A stretch of DNA of 64,000 nt from Massilia sp. PDC64 (GCF_900101265.1 NZ_FMZS01000004.1:310001-374000); one strand, 5' to 3'. Counted from the first letter of the stretch, positions 44,563 to 54,856 are shown. Translations and numbers: made by a program. The notes: a model not told the origin generated them from the letters alone.

Positions 44563-44835
44563 TATTTACGTTGCCATACGGCAACAATGTGTCTGAGCAA
44601 TTGTCATTAAATTCGTGACAGACTCTTTCGCGTTTTCCTACCCTGAATTGTTGCGCGCCAGAGGGCGGCGCCGCGAGGCGGCGCCAAATCGGCGCCGAAC
44701 CGTCCTGCGCGTAATGACGATCGTCCCTGTGGACAGGGCGACTACGAATGTTAATGGTTAGCCATCTTAGCTAATATCAATGCAAGTTCTTACGGCCGGG
44801 GTGTGCGCTGCACCGGCCACCGAAGGTTTGAGTTG

Positions 44836-47505
44836 ATGGCACGACCGCTCACCAAGGGCGGCGCGAACAGGATGACAACAACGCACAAGAAAGAGATGGC
44901 CGGGCGGCCCTACGAGATCCTCGTGGCGGAAGACAGCCCGACGCAGGCCGAGCACCTGGCCCGGGTGCTGGCGCAGGACCCGCATTGCCCGGCGCGCGTG
45001 CGCGTGGCCGCGGACGGCGAGGTAGCCCTGCACCTGGCCCGCGAGCTGGCGCCCGACCTCGTCGTCAGCGACATCGCCATGCCGCGCATGGACGGCTATG
45101 CGCTGTGCCGCGCCCTGAAGGACGATCCGCAGCTGGCCGGCGTGCCCGTGCTGCTGCTGACGCGCCTGACCACCCTGCAGGACATCGTGCGCAGCCTGGA
45201 AGCGGGCGCCGACGGCTTCCTGCCCAAGCCCTACGACGCCGACCAGCTGCGCGAGCGCGTGCGCCGCATCCTGCAGGGACGGGACGCGGGCGATCCGGCG
45301 CGGCCGCTGGAAGTGATGGCGGACGAGCGGCGCCGCATCTACGAACTGCTCGTCGCTACCCACGAGGATACGCTGCGCCTGAACGCGGACCTCGCGCGCA
45401 TGGTGGATTCGCTCGCGCTGCTCGGACGGATCGCGGGCGCGCTGAACGAGGCGGCCGGCGAGACCGACGTGGCGCGCGCCGCGCTGGACCACCTGATCAC
45501 GCTGCCCGCGCTCGCGGGCGCCGCCATCAGCACGGCCACGCCCGATGGCGCCATGCGCGTGCTCGCGCAACGCGGCGATGGGCCCGTGCCCAGCGCCTGC
45601 ACGTGCGCGGACGGCAGCGCGGCGGACGATCCGGCGCAGCTTTGCCTGCCGCTGCTCGCCGGCACGCGCCAACTGGGCCGGTTGCATGTGCGAGCCCGGC
45701 ACCGCGCATTCGACGCCGAGGACCGCGAGCTGCTGGCCGGCGTGGCGCAGCAGGTGGCCCTCGCGCTCGAACGCGCGCGCCTGTACACGCGCGCCGAGGC
45801 GCTCGTCGTCGAGCGGACGACCGCGCTGCGCTCGGAGCGCAACCGGCTGTCGGCCATCATCGAGACGGCCGGCACGCTCGTGCTGATGGCGGATTCGGAA
45901 GGCCGCATCGTGACGTTCAACCGGGCCTGCGAGGAATCGCTGGGCTGGCGCGCGGAGCAGGCCATGGGCAGGCGCTGCTGGGAGGTGATACGCGGCGCCG
46001 CCGACCCGGACGTCGTGCGCCGCCTGTTCGCGGGCCTGGCGAAGGCGCCGCCGCCGCGGCTGCAGGGCGAATGGCTCACGCCGGACGGGCGCACGCGCAG
46101 CATCGTCTGGACCCATACGCTGCTGCGGCGCGAGGACGGCAGCGTGGAATTCCTCCTCGCCACCGGCATCGACGTCACGGCATTGCGCGGCGCCGAGCAG
46201 CGCCTGCACCGTGCCAGCAACTACGACGCCGTCACCGGCCTGCCGAACCGCGACCTGCTGCGCGAACGCCTGCGCCGCATGAAGGCCGAGGCCCAGGCGG
46301 GGCGCCGCATCCTCGGCTTCATGCTGCTGCGCTTCGGACGCATGGCGCTGATCCGCGAAGCGCTGGGTCCGGATGCCGAACAGGGCCTCCTGCAGGAAGC
46401 GGCTGCGCGCCTGCGCGAGGTGGCCGGGCAGGACATCGTCGCCAGTTTCTCGGAAGGGACGTTCGCGCTGGCCCTCGTGCGCGCCGACGCCGACGAACTG
46501 GCCGCGAGCGCGCGCCGCGTCCTCGCCGCGCTGGGCGTGCCCTACAGGTACCAGCACGACGAATTCCACCTCGACCCGAGCATCGGCATCGCCATCTATC
46601 CGAACGACGGCGTCGCGTACGAGACGCTGGCCCGGGGCGCGGAAACGGCGCTGCGCCAGGCCGCGGACGGCATGGGCCAGCGTTACGCCTTCTACCGCCC
46701 GGAACTGAACCGCGACGCCAACGACCGTTTCAAGCTGGAGAACGCGCTGCGCCGCGCGGTCGAGCGCCACGAGCTCGAAATCCATTACCAGCCGCAGATC
46801 GCGGTCGACGGCGAGTCGATCGTGAGCGCCGAGGCGCTGCTGCGCTGGCGCCATCCGGAGCGGGGCCTCGTGCCGCCGCACGACTTCATCCCGCTGGCCG
46901 AGGAAACGGGCCTGATCCTCGAGATCGGCGAATGGGTGTTGCACGAGGTCTGCTGCCAGTTGCAGGCCTGGCGCCGCGCCGGTCTGCCGGTCGTGCCCGT
47001 GGCCGTGAACCTGTCGGCACACCAGTTCAACGAGCGGATCTGCGGCACCGTACGGCGGGTGCTGGACGACTGCGGCCTCGAACCCGGCATGCTGGAACTG
47101 GAGCTGACGGAGAGTGCGTCGATGGCCGACCCGAACAAGAGCGTCGCGCTGCTGGCGCAGTTGAAGGCGATGGGCATCCGGCTCGCCATCGACGATTTCG
47201 GCACCGGCTATTCGAATCTGAACTACCTGAAGCGCTTCCCCGTCGACCGCATCAAGATCGACCGCTCGTTCGTGCGCGACCTGGAAACGGATCCCGACGA
47301 TCTCGCGATCGCGAGCGCCGTCGTCGCCATGGCCCATGGGCTGCGGCTGTCGGTCGTGGCGGAAGGGGTGGAAACGACGGGCCAGCTGGCACTGCTGGCC
47401 GGCCTCGGATGCGATCTGGTGCAGGGCTGGCTGTTCAGCCGCGCTGTACCGGCGGAAGAATTCGCGGCGCTCCTGACGGCCGGGCATATGCCGGCCGCCG
47501 CGTGA
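44836..47505 (+). CDS. REC-GAF-PAS-(degenerate GGDEF)-EAL response regulator, likely c-di-GMP phosphodiesterase
   Basis: The 889-residue cytoplasmic protein has a receiver domain (LVAEDSPTQAEHL, Asp in VVSDIAMPRMDGY, Lys in FLPKPYD), a GAF domain, a PAS domain (IIETAGTLVLMADSEGRI), a GGDEF-like domain and an EAL domain. The GGDEF signature reads SFSEGTFALALV, so cyclase activity should be lost. The EAL domain keeps AEALLRWRHP, LAIDDFGTGYSNLNYL and VVAEGVETT and is probably active. ATG 44836 has GAAGG upstream; ATG 44872 is an alternative. Confidence 0.9.
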   Translation: MARPLTKGGANRMTTTHKKEMAGRPYEILVAEDSPTQAEHLARVLAQDPHCPARVRVAADGEVALHLARELAPDLVVSDIAMPRMDGYALCRALKDDPQLAGVPVLLLTRLTTLQDIVRSLEAGADGFLPKPYDADQLRERVRRILQGRDAGDPARPLEVMADERRRIYELLVATHEDTLRLNADLARMVDSLALLGRIAGALNEAAGETDVARAALDHLITLPALAGAAISTATPDGAMRVLAQRGDGPVPSACTCADGSAADDPAQLCLPLLAGTRQLGRLHVRARHRAFDAEDRELLAGVAQQVALALERARLYTRAEALVVERTTALRSERNRLSAIIETAGTLVLMADSEGRIVTFNRACEESLGWRAEQAMGRRCWEVIRGAADPDVVRRLFAGLAKAPPPRLQGEWLTPDGRTRSIVWTHTLLRREDGSVEFLLATGIDVTALRGAEQRLHRASNYDAVTGLPNRDLLRERLRRMKAEAQAGRRILGFMLLRFGRMALIREALGPDAEQGLLQEAAARLREVAGQDIVASFSEGTFALALVRADADELAASARRVLAALGVPYRYQHDEFHLDPSIGIAIYPNDGVAYETLARGAETALRQAADGMGQRYAFYRPELNRDANDRFKLENALRRAVERHELEIHYQPQIAVDGESIVSAEALLRWRHPERGLVPPHDFIPLAEETGLILEIGEWVLHEVCCQLQAWRRAGLPVVPVAVNLSAHQFNERICGTVRRVLDDCGLEPGMLELELTESASMADPNKSVALLAQLKAMGIRLAIDDFGTGYSNLNYLKRFPVDRIKIDRSFVRDLETDPDDLAIASAVVAMAHGLRLSVVAEGVETTGQLALLAGLGCDLVQGWLFSRAVPAEEFAALLTAGHMPAAA

Positions 47506-47517
47506 ACCGGCTGCCGC

Positions 47518-48855
47518 TCAGCTTCCGATATAAACGATCTTGAAGGCGAAGAGCGCGGCGATCACCCAGATCACCGGCTTGACTTCGCGTGCGCGGCCCG
47601 TCGTCAGTTTCAGCAGCGCGTAGGTGATGAAGCCGAACGCGATGCCTTCCGCAATTGAATACGTGAACGGGATCACGAGGGCCGTGATGGCGGCCGGAAC
47701 CGCTTCCGTCGTATCGTTCCACTCGATGTCGCCCAGGTCGCGCAGCATCAGGCAGGCGACGAACAGCAGCGCGGGTGCCGTCGCGTACGCGGGCACGACG
47801 CCGGCCAGCGGCGCGATGAACAGGCAGGCGAGGAACAGCACGGCCACCGTCAGCGCCGTCAGGCCCGTACGGCCGCCGGCCTGCACGCCCGCGGCACTTT
47901 CGATGTACGCCGTGGTGCTGGACGTGCCCAGCACGGAACCCGCGACGATGGCCGCGCTGTCGGCCAGCAGGGCCTTGTTCAGGCGCTCCATCTTGCCTTC
48001 CACGAGCAGGCCCGCACGGCTGGCGACGCCCATCAGGGTGCCCGTCGCGTCGAACAGCTCGACGAGGAAGAACACGAGCACGACGTTGAGGATGCCGACG
48101 CCGAGGGCGCCCTTGATGTCCAGCTGGCCCAGCGTGGGCGCGATCGACGGCGGCGCGGAGACGAGGCCGTGGAACGTGTTCCCGCCGAAGAAGAAGGAGA
48201 GGATCGTCACGGCGACGATGCCGATCAGGATCGCGCCGCGCACCTTCAGGCGGTCCAGCGTGACGATCAGCAGGAAGCCGACGACGGCCATGATGGCCTC
48301 CGGCTTGTGCAGGTCGCCCGCCTGCAGGAGCGTCGCGGGACTGGCGACGACGATGCCGGCGCTCTTCAGCGCGATCAGCGCGAGGAACATCCCGAGACCC
48401 ACCGTGATCGCCACGCGCAGCGAGCGCGAGATGCCGTTCACGATCATTGCGCGCAGCCCGAACACGGAGACGAGGATGAACAGGCAGCCCGACACGAACA
48501 CGGCGCCCAGCGCGGCCTGCCAGGGCACCTTCATGCCCAGCACCACCGCGTAGGCGAAGTAGGCGTTCAGGCCCATGCCCGGCGCCATCGCGATGGGGTA
48601 GTTGGCGTACAGGCCCATCACGAGGCTGCCCAGCGCGGCCACGAGGCAGGTGGCGACGAACACGGCATCCTTCGGCATCCCGGCGTCGCCGAGAATCGAC
48701 GGATTCACGAAGATGATGTAGGCCATCGTCAGGAACGTGGTGACGCCGGCCAGGATTTCCGTCCGCGTGTCGGTGCCGCTCTGGCGCAGCTTGAAGAGTG
48801 AGTCGAGCATTGTTGGATCCAGTTGTTTGGTGATGGCCGTGGGCGTTGTATCCAT
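47518..48855 (-). CDS. NCS2-family purine permease (AzgA/GhxP-like)
   Basis: The 445-residue membrane protein has the NCS2/AzgA motifs TFLTMAYIIFVNPSIL, MAPGMGLNAYFAY, VELFDATGTLMGVA and GTSSTTAYIESAAGV. Such proteins import adenine, guanine or hypoxanthine with protons. The start at 48855 gives a short N-terminal extension; ATG 48810 (MLDSLFKLRQ) is also possible. It is divergent from the hexuronate operon but not functionally related by sequence. Confidence 0.93.
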   Translation of the reverse strand: MDTTPTAITKQLDPTMLDSLFKLRQSGTDTRTEILAGVTTFLTMAYIIFVNPSILGDAGMPKDAVFVATCLVAALGSLVMGLYANYPIAMAPGMGLNAYFAYAVVLGMKVPWQAALGAVFVSGCLFILVSVFGLRAMIVNGISRSLRVAITVGLGMFLALIALKSAGIVVASPATLLQAGDLHKPEAIMAVVGFLLIVTLDRLKVRGAILIGIVAVTILSFFFGGNTFHGLVSAPPSIAPTLGQLDIKGALGVGILNVVLVFFLVELFDATGTLMGVASRAGLLVEGKMERLNKALLADSAAIVAGSVLGTSSTTAYIESAAGVQAGGRTGLTALTVAVLFLACLFIAPLAGVVPAYATAPALLFVACLMLRDLGDIEWNDTTEAVPAAITALVIPFTYSIAEGIAFGFITYALLKLTTGRAREVKPVIWVIAALFAFKIVYIGS

Positions 48856-48926
48856 GCATCACGAGCCGATGACCGAAGCATAACATCCGGGCCCCCGGCC
48901 GCGAAGGCACAAAGTCCTTGCGTCGG

Positions 48927-48959
48927 TAATATATTAGGCATACCATCCTGATATATCAG
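48927..48959. promoter_or_regulatory. Palindromic operator sites upstream of uxaC
   Basis: Two AT-rich palindromes, TAATATATTA (48927-48936) and CTGATATATCAG (48948-48959), flank GGCATACCAT and lie 27-59 bp before the uxaC start. GntR/FadR-type regulators usually bind short AT-rich palindromes in such positions, and the operon ends with a gntR gene. Autoregulated repression is inference. Confidence 0.5.
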
Positions 48960-48985
48960 ATCAGCCACCCAAGGAGCAACACGCT

Positions 48986-50380
48986 ATGACCGCCTTCATG
49001 GACCAGGATTTCCTCCTCACCACCGCCGTCGCCCGCAAGCTGTACCACGACGTTGCCGCCGACCTGCCGGTGATCGACTACCATTCGCACCTGCAGCAGG
49101 GCGAGATCGCCGAGCGCAAGAAGTTCCGCAACATCGCCGAGCTGTGGCTGGGTGGCGACCATTACAAATGGCGCCTGATGCGCACGGCCGGCGTGCCGGA
49201 GGAATACTGCACGGGCGACCGCTCGGACAAGGAAAAATTCCTGGCCTTCTGCAAGGTGCTGCCGCTCGCGATCGGCAACCCGATCTATCACTGGAGCCAC
49301 CTGGAGCTGCGCCGCATCTTCGGGATCGATCTCGTCATCAACGAGAAGAACGCGGAAGCGATCTGGGAGCAGGCCAACGCGAAGCTGGCCGACATGGACA
49401 CGTGGACCTTTCTGGAGCAGGCGAAGGTGGAAATCGCGTGCACGACGGACGACCCGGCCGACGACCTGCTGCAGCATGCGGAGATCGCGAAGTCGGCGCT
49501 GAAGACGCGCGTGCTGCCGGCCTACCGTCCCGACAAGGCCATGCGCATCAATAACCCCGGCTTCGAGCAGTATGTCGCGCGCCTGTCCGGGATGTCCGGC
49601 GTGAAGATCGATTCGTTCACGTCGTTGATCGCCGCGCTGGCCAATCGTGTGGAATACTTCCATGCGCGCGGCGGCCGGATTTCCGACCACGCCATCGACA
49701 TCCCGCTGCCGACCGTGGCCGCGACGGCCGACCAGCTGGAAGGCCTGTTCGCCAAACGCATGCGCGGAGAGCTGCTGGGCGACCTCGAGCAGGCGCAATA
49801 CCTGCGCGGCCTGCTGGAAGCGATCGGCGCGGTGTATGCGAAGTTCGACTGGACCATGTGCTTCCACATCGGCGCCATGCGCAACAATAACCAGCGTATG
49901 CTGGAGACCCTGGGTCCGGATACCGGCTTCGATTCGATTTCGGACATGACGACCAGTAACGGCCTCGTGGCGCTGCTGTCGGCGCTGGACGCCAACAAGC
50001 AGCTGCCGAAGACGATGCTGTTCAACCTGAACCCGGCGATGAACGAAGTGCTTTCCACGATGATCGGCAACTTCCAGGACGGCAGCGTGGCCGGCAAGGT
50101 GCAGTTCGGCCCGGCCTGGTGGTTCAACGACCACAAGCTGGGCAACCTGGCGCAGATCCTCGCGTTCGGGAATCACTCCGTGCTGGGCGTCTTCGTCGGC
50201 ATGGTGACGGACTCGCGCAGCTTCGCGTCATACCCGCGCCACGACTATTTCCGCCGCCTCGTGTGCCGCCAGCTGGGCGAATGGGTCGCCAGCGGCGAGT
50301 ATCCGGAAGACTACGATGCGCTCGCAACCATCGTGCGCGGGATCTGCTACGAGAACGCCAAGAACTACTTCAAGCTCTGA
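48986..50380 (+). CDS. uxaC: Glucuronate (uronate) isomerase
   Basis: It isomerises D-glucuronate to D-fructuronate and D-galacturonate to D-tagaturonate. The 464-residue sequence is typical throughout: VIDYHSHLQQGEIAERKKF with metal-site histidines, WLGGDHYKWRLMRTAGV, CFHIGAMRNNN, and GPAWWFNDHKLGN. CCAAGGAGCAACACGCT precedes the ATG. It is the first gene of the uxaC-uxaA-uxaB-exuT-kdgK-gntR run, in which gaps are between -4 and 99 bp. Confidence 0.97.
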   Translation: MTAFMDQDFLLTTAVARKLYHDVAADLPVIDYHSHLQQGEIAERKKFRNIAELWLGGDHYKWRLMRTAGVPEEYCTGDRSDKEKFLAFCKVLPLAIGNPIYHWSHLELRRIFGIDLVINEKNAEAIWEQANAKLADMDTWTFLEQAKVEIACTTDDPADDLLQHAEIAKSALKTRVLPAYRPDKAMRINNPGFEQYVARLSGMSGVKIDSFTSLIAALANRVEYFHARGGRISDHAIDIPLPTVAATADQLEGLFAKRMRGELLGDLEQAQYLRGLLEAIGAVYAKFDWTMCFHIGAMRNNNQRMLETLGPDTGFDSISDMTTSNGLVALLSALDANKQLPKTMLFNLNPAMNEVLSTMIGNFQDGSVAGKVQFGPAWWFNDHKLGNLAQILAFGNHSVLGVFVGMVTDSRSFASYPRHDYFRRLVCRQLGEWVASGEYPEDYDALATIVRGICYENAKNYFKL

Positions 50381-50390
50381 TTGGGCAACC

Positions 50391-51989
50391 ATGCAAAAAG
50401 TAATCTGCATTCACCCGGACGACAGCATGCTGGTCGCCCTGACCGACCTGGCGCCGGGTGACGTCGTGACGTGGAACGGGGAGAACATCCTCGTATCCAC
50501 GCCGATCAAGACCAAGCACAAGCTGGCGCGCCGCGCCTTCGCCGAGGGCGACCTGCTGACCATGTACGGCGTCGTCGTCGGCAAGGCCACGCAGCCGATC
50601 CGCAAGGGCGAGGCCGTCACGACGGACAACCTGGCGCATTACGCGTCCGAGGTCGAAATCGGAGAATCGAAGCCTTACACCTGGACGCCGCCCGACGTCT
50701 CGGACCTGAAGGACGCGACGTTCGACGGCGTCGTGCGCGCGGACGGCCGCGTGGGCACCGCGAACTACTGGCTGATCTTCCCGCTCGTGTTCTGCGAGAA
50801 CCGCAACGTGGAGCACCTGCGCAATGCGCTGGAAGGCCCGCTGGGCTATGCGACGAACGACCTCGCGTCGCTGACGTTCCAGCTCCTCGGCGAAGACATG
50901 GAAGCGCCGAAGCCCGTCGTCCGCCCGTTCCCCAACGTGGACGGCGTGCGCATCATCACGCACAACGGCGGCTGCGGCGGCACGCGCGCGGATGCGCGCT
51001 CGCTGTGCAAGATCCTGGCCGCGTATGCCGACCACCCGAACGTGGCCGGCATCACCGTGTTCTCGCTGGGCTGCCAGAACGCGCAGATCGCCATGTTCAA
51101 GGATGCCCTCGCGAAGCAGAACCCCGGCTTCGACAAGCCCGTGCTGATCTACGAACAGCAGCAGTGGGACAGCGAAGAAAAGATGATGAAGGCGGTGCTG
51201 CAGGACACCCTCGCGCACCTGAAGGACGCGAACAAGGTGCGCCGCCAGCCGATGCCGCTGTCGCACCTGAAGATCGGCGTCAAATGCGGCGGCTCGGACG
51301 GCTTTTCCGGGATTTCCGCCAACCCGGCGATGGGCTATGTGTCGGACATGGTGGTGGCCGTCGGCGGTTCGTCGATCCTCGCGGAGTTTCCGGAACTGTG
51401 CGGCGTGGAGTCGTCGCTGATCGAGCGCTGCGTGGAAGACGACGACAAGCGCCGCTTCCTCGGCATGATGCGCGACTTCGAACAGCGCGCGCTGTCCGTC
51501 GGCACCCATTTCGCCGACAACCCGAGCCCCGGCAATATCCGCGACGGCCTGATCACGGATGCGATGAAATCGGCCGGCGCCGCGAAGAAGGGCGGCACGT
51601 CGCCGATCGTGTCCGTGCTGGACTACGGCGAACAGACGGATAAAAAGGGGCTCGCGCTGCTGTGCACCCCGGGCGGCGACGTCGAATCCGTCACGGGCAT
51701 CGTGGCGTCCGGCGCGAACGTCGTGCTGTTCTCGACGGGCCTCGGCACCCCGACGGGCAACCCGATCGTGCCCGTCCTGAAAATCTCCAGCAACAGCCGC
51801 GTGGCCGCGAAGCTGTCGGACCTGATCGACTACGACTGCGGTCCCATCATCGAAGGCAAGCCGCTGCCCGAGGTGGCGAAAGGCCTGTTCGACCTGGTCG
51901 TCGCGACGGCGGGCGGCAAATACAAGTGCAAGGCCGACCGGCTGCAGCAATACGACTTCATCTTCTGGAAACGCGATATTTCGCTGTAA
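50391..51989 (+). CDS. uxaA: Altronate dehydratase (UxaA)
   Basis: The 532-residue enzyme dehydrates D-altronate to 2-keto-3-deoxygluconate. It has the small N-terminal SAF-like domain and the large C-terminal domain with THNGGCGGTRADA, FSLGCQNAQI and GVKCGGSDGFSGISANPAMG, whose cysteines and histidines bind the iron/metal centre. It begins 10 bp after uxaC at ATG 50391. It is the step before the KDG kinase encoded downstream. Confidence 0.96.
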   Translation: MQKVICIHPDDSMLVALTDLAPGDVVTWNGENILVSTPIKTKHKLARRAFAEGDLLTMYGVVVGKATQPIRKGEAVTTDNLAHYASEVEIGESKPYTWTPPDVSDLKDATFDGVVRADGRVGTANYWLIFPLVFCENRNVEHLRNALEGPLGYATNDLASLTFQLLGEDMEAPKPVVRPFPNVDGVRIITHNGGCGGTRADARSLCKILAAYADHPNVAGITVFSLGCQNAQIAMFKDALAKQNPGFDKPVLIYEQQQWDSEEKMMKAVLQDTLAHLKDANKVRRQPMPLSHLKIGVKCGGSDGFSGISANPAMGYVSDMVVAVGGSSILAEFPELCGVESSLIERCVEDDDKRRFLGMMRDFEQRALSVGTHFADNPSPGNIRDGLITDAMKSAGAAKKGGTSPIVSVLDYGEQTDKKGLALLCTPGGDVESVTGIVASGANVVLFSTGLGTPTGNPIVPVLKISSNSRVAAKLSDLIDYDCGPIIEGKPLPEVAKGLFDLVVATAGGKYKCKADRLQQYDFIFWKRDISL

Positions 51990-51999
51990 GGGCTGACCC

Positions 52000-53427
52000 A
52001 TGACTCAACTTCGTCGTACCACCCCGTTCGCACTGCCCGTGAAAATCCTGCAGTTCGGGCAGGGCAACTTCATGCGCGGTTTCTTCGACTGGCAAATCGA
52101 CCTGCTGAACGAGCGCACCGGCCTGGATGCCGGCGTCGTCGTCGTGCGCCCGCGCGGCGGCTCGGCCACGCCGCTGCTGGACGTGCAGGACGGCCTGTTC
52201 ACCGTCCTCGTACGCGGCCTGGACGAGGCGGGGCTGCCCGTCAAGCAGTACCGCAAGGTCGAATGCGTGCAGCGCGAAATCGATCCGGCGACGATGTATG
52301 CCGACTACCTGGCCCAGGCCGCGAACCCGGACCTGCGCTTCATCGTCTCCAACACGACGGAGGCGGGGATCGTCGTCAACGACACGGATGGCCAGTCCGA
52401 CGCGCCGCCGGTGACATTCCCCGCCAAGCTCGCGCAACTGCTGTTCGCCCGCTACCGGGCGTTCGACGGCGCGCAGGACAAGGGCGTGATCCTGCTGCCG
52501 TGCGAGCTGATCGACAGGAACGGCGAGGCATTGAAAAACGCCGTGCTGCACTACGCACGCCTGTGGGAACTGCCGGCCGGCTTCGCGGCGTGGATCGGCG
52601 ATGCCTGCACCTTCTGCAATACGCTGGTCGACCGCATCGTCACGGGCTACCCGGCCGCGGACGCCGCGCAGATCGAACAGGAACTCGGCTATGCCGATCC
52701 GTTCCTCGTGGCGGCCGAGTATTACTACCTGTTCGTGATCCAGGGGCCCGCGTTCGTGGGCGAAGAACTGAAGCTGGCGGGCGCGGACCTCAACGTGAAG
52801 CTGGTGGACGACATCACGCCGTACAAGAAGCGCAAGGTCGGCATCCTGAACGGCGGCCACACGACCCTCGTGCCGGTGGCGCTGCTGGCCGGCCTGGAAG
52901 CCGTCGGCCCAAGCGTCGACGACCCGCAGGTCGGTGCCTTCCTCCGTGCCGCCATCGATGACGAGATCATCCCGGCGCTGGAAATGGACCGCGCGGAACT
53001 CGAAGCGTTTGCCGCCGACGTGCTGCGCCGCTTCCGCAATCCGGCCATCCACCACCGGCTCGCGGCGATCGCGCTGAACAGCTGGAGCAAGTTCGGCGCG
53101 CGCGTACTGCCGCAGCTGCTGCGCTACGCCGGGCTGCACGACGGCCGCCTGCCGCGCCGCCTCGTGCTCGCGATGGCCGCGACGATGGTGCTGTACCGCG
53201 GCGGCGTCATCGACCTCGCGGACGATCCGGCCACGCTGGCGTGGTTCCGGGACGGCTGGGACAAGGTGGGCAGCGGCGCATGGACGTTGGACGACCTGGC
53301 GCGCGGCTGGCTCGCCCGTGCCGCGCTGTGGGGCAGGGACCTGAATGCGGTGCCGGGCCTTGCGGCGCAACTGGCTTCCAACCTGCGCGACATCGAACAG
53401 CAGGGCATCCGCGCACTGCTGGCCTGA
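52000..53427 (+). CDS. uxaB: Tagaturonate/fructuronate reductase (altronate oxidoreductase)
   Basis: The 475-residue NAD-dependent polyol dehydrogenase-type enzyme has ILQFGQGNFMRGFFDWQID at the N-terminus (nucleotide-binding loop) and the family's KxxxxNGGH signature in KRKVGILNGGHTTLVP. UxaB reduces tagaturonate to altronate. A fructuronate reductase UxuB would give mannonate, but the presence of uxaA and absence of uxuA favour UxaB. It starts 10 bp after uxaA. Confidence 0.93.
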   Translation: MTQLRRTTPFALPVKILQFGQGNFMRGFFDWQIDLLNERTGLDAGVVVVRPRGGSATPLLDVQDGLFTVLVRGLDEAGLPVKQYRKVECVQREIDPATMYADYLAQAANPDLRFIVSNTTEAGIVVNDTDGQSDAPPVTFPAKLAQLLFARYRAFDGAQDKGVILLPCELIDRNGEALKNAVLHYARLWELPAGFAAWIGDACTFCNTLVDRIVTGYPAADAAQIEQELGYADPFLVAAEYYYLFVIQGPAFVGEELKLAGADLNVKLVDDITPYKKRKVGILNGGHTTLVPVALLAGLEAVGPSVDDPQVGAFLRAAIDDEIIPALEMDRAELEAFAADVLRRFRNPAIHHRLAAIALNSWSKFGARVLPQLLRYAGLHDGRLPRRLVLAMAATMVLYRGGVIDLADDPATLAWFRDGWDKVGSGAWTLDDLARGWLARAALWGRDLNAVPGLAAQLASNLRDIEQQGIRALLA

Positions 53428-53526
53428 ACCGAAACGACAACCGATCGAGAGAGACCGCCGGCGTCCACGCCGAGCGGCCCGGGATCGTGCGCGCTTTTGC
53501 AACCGCGAGCGCGGGAGGAGACTACC

Positions 53527-54822
53527 ATGAACAAAATGAAGGGCATGCGCTGGTGGATGGTGGGGCTGGTCACGCTGGGCCTCATCGTCAACTACCTCGC
53601 ACGCAATACGCTGTCCGTCGCGGCGCCGACCATGATGGCCGACCTGCACATCGACACGAAGCAGTATTCGTACATCGTCGTCGCGTGGCAGGTCTGCTAC
53701 GCCGTCATGCAGCCGGTCGCGGGCTTCGTGCTGGACGCGATCGGCACCAAGATCGGCTTCGCCGTGTTCGCGTTCGCCTGGTCGCTGGCCTGCGCGTGCG
53801 CGGCGCTGGCGTCCGGCTGGCAGAGCATGGCGTTCTTCCGCGGCCTGCTCGGGCTGACGGAAGCGGCCGGCATCCCGGCCGGCGTCAAGGCGACGACGGA
53901 ATGGTTCCCGGCCAAGGAGCGCTCGGTCGCCATCGGCTGGTTCAACATCGGCTCGTCGATCGGCGCCCTGTGCGCGCCGCCGCTTGTCGTGTGGGCGATC
54001 CTGCATGCGGGCTGGAAGTCGGCATTCGTCATCGTCGGCGTGCTGGGCATCGCGTGGACCCTGCTGTGGACCGTGTTCTACAAGCACCCGCGCGACCAGA
54101 AGCTGCTGACCGACGCGGAACGGGACCACATCCTGTCCGGCCAGGAAGCGAAACACCAGGATAGTGCGGCAAAGGCCTCCTGGCGCCAGATCGTGAAGAA
54201 CCGGAACTTCTGGTCGATCGCGATCCCGCGCTTCCTGTCCGAACCGGCCTGGCAGACGTTCAACGCGTGGATCCCGCTGTACATGGCGACGGAACGCCAC
54301 ATGGACCTGAAAGAGATCGCGGTGTTCGCGTGGCTGCCGTTCCTCGCCGCGGACATCGGCTGCGTGCTGGGCGGCTACCTGTCGCCGTTCGTGCACCGGC
54401 ATTTCGACGTCTCGCTGTTCGCGTCACGAAAATGGGTCGTCGCGTTCGGCGCCCTGTGCATGATCGCCCCGGGCTGCATCGGCCTCGTGGCGAGCCCCTA
54501 TACCGCGATCTTCCTGCTGTGTATCGGCGGCTTCGCGCACCAGACGCTGTCCGGCGCCCTGTACGCGATCACGTCGGACGTCTTCGGCAAGAACGAAGTC
54601 GCCACGGCGACGGGCCTGGCCGGCATGTCGGGCTACCTGGGCGCCACGCTGTTCACCCTGCTGTTCGGCATCGTGGTCACGCACGTGGGCTACAGCCCGC
54701 TGTTCGTCGTGCTGGCCGTGTTCGACGTCATCGCGGCGATCGTCGTATGGATGCTGGTCCGGGACGCCGGCCCCCGTACGCCCGTCAAAACAGATGCCCC
54801 CGCAGTGGCCGGCATCCGGTAA
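53527..54822 (+). CDS. exuT: MFS hexuronate transporter (ExuT-like)
   Basis: The 431-residue protein has twelve membrane segments and anion:cation symporter motifs: GLIVNYLARNTLSVAAPTMM, GIPAGVKATTEWFPAKERS and GWFNIGSSIGALCAPPL. The last two are highly characteristic of ExuT/GarP-type sugar-acid importers. GGGAGGAGACTACC precedes the ATG at 53527. A 99-bp gap separates it from uxaB. It would import glucuronate or galacturonate with protons. Confidence 0.9.
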   Translation: MNKMKGMRWWMVGLVTLGLIVNYLARNTLSVAAPTMMADLHIDTKQYSYIVVAWQVCYAVMQPVAGFVLDAIGTKIGFAVFAFAWSLACACAALASGWQSMAFFRGLLGLTEAAGIPAGVKATTEWFPAKERSVAIGWFNIGSSIGALCAPPLVVWAILHAGWKSAFVIVGVLGIAWTLLWTVFYKHPRDQKLLTDAERDHILSGQEAKHQDSAAKASWRQIVKNRNFWSIAIPRFLSEPAWQTFNAWIPLYMATERHMDLKEIAVFAWLPFLAADIGCVLGGYLSPFVHRHFDVSLFASRKWVVAFGALCMIAPGCIGLVASPYTAIFLLCIGGFAHQTLSGALYAITSDVFGKNEVATATGLAGMSGYLGATLFTLLFGIVVTHVGYSPLFVVLAVFDVIAAIVVWMLVRDAGPRTPVKTDAPAVAGIR

Positions 54823-54856
54823 ACTCTCCCGGCTATATTCACGACAAGGACACACG

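Noticed and set aside
44665..44700. A possible CRISPR-like repeat of GGCGGCGCC units
   Set aside because: The units are short, irregular and lack spacers of constant length; they look like simple GC-rich hairpins.
44767..47487. A 906-codon minus-strand frame
   Set aside because: It is antisense to the REC-GAF-PAS-EAL gene and has only Arg/His/Gln-rich sequence.
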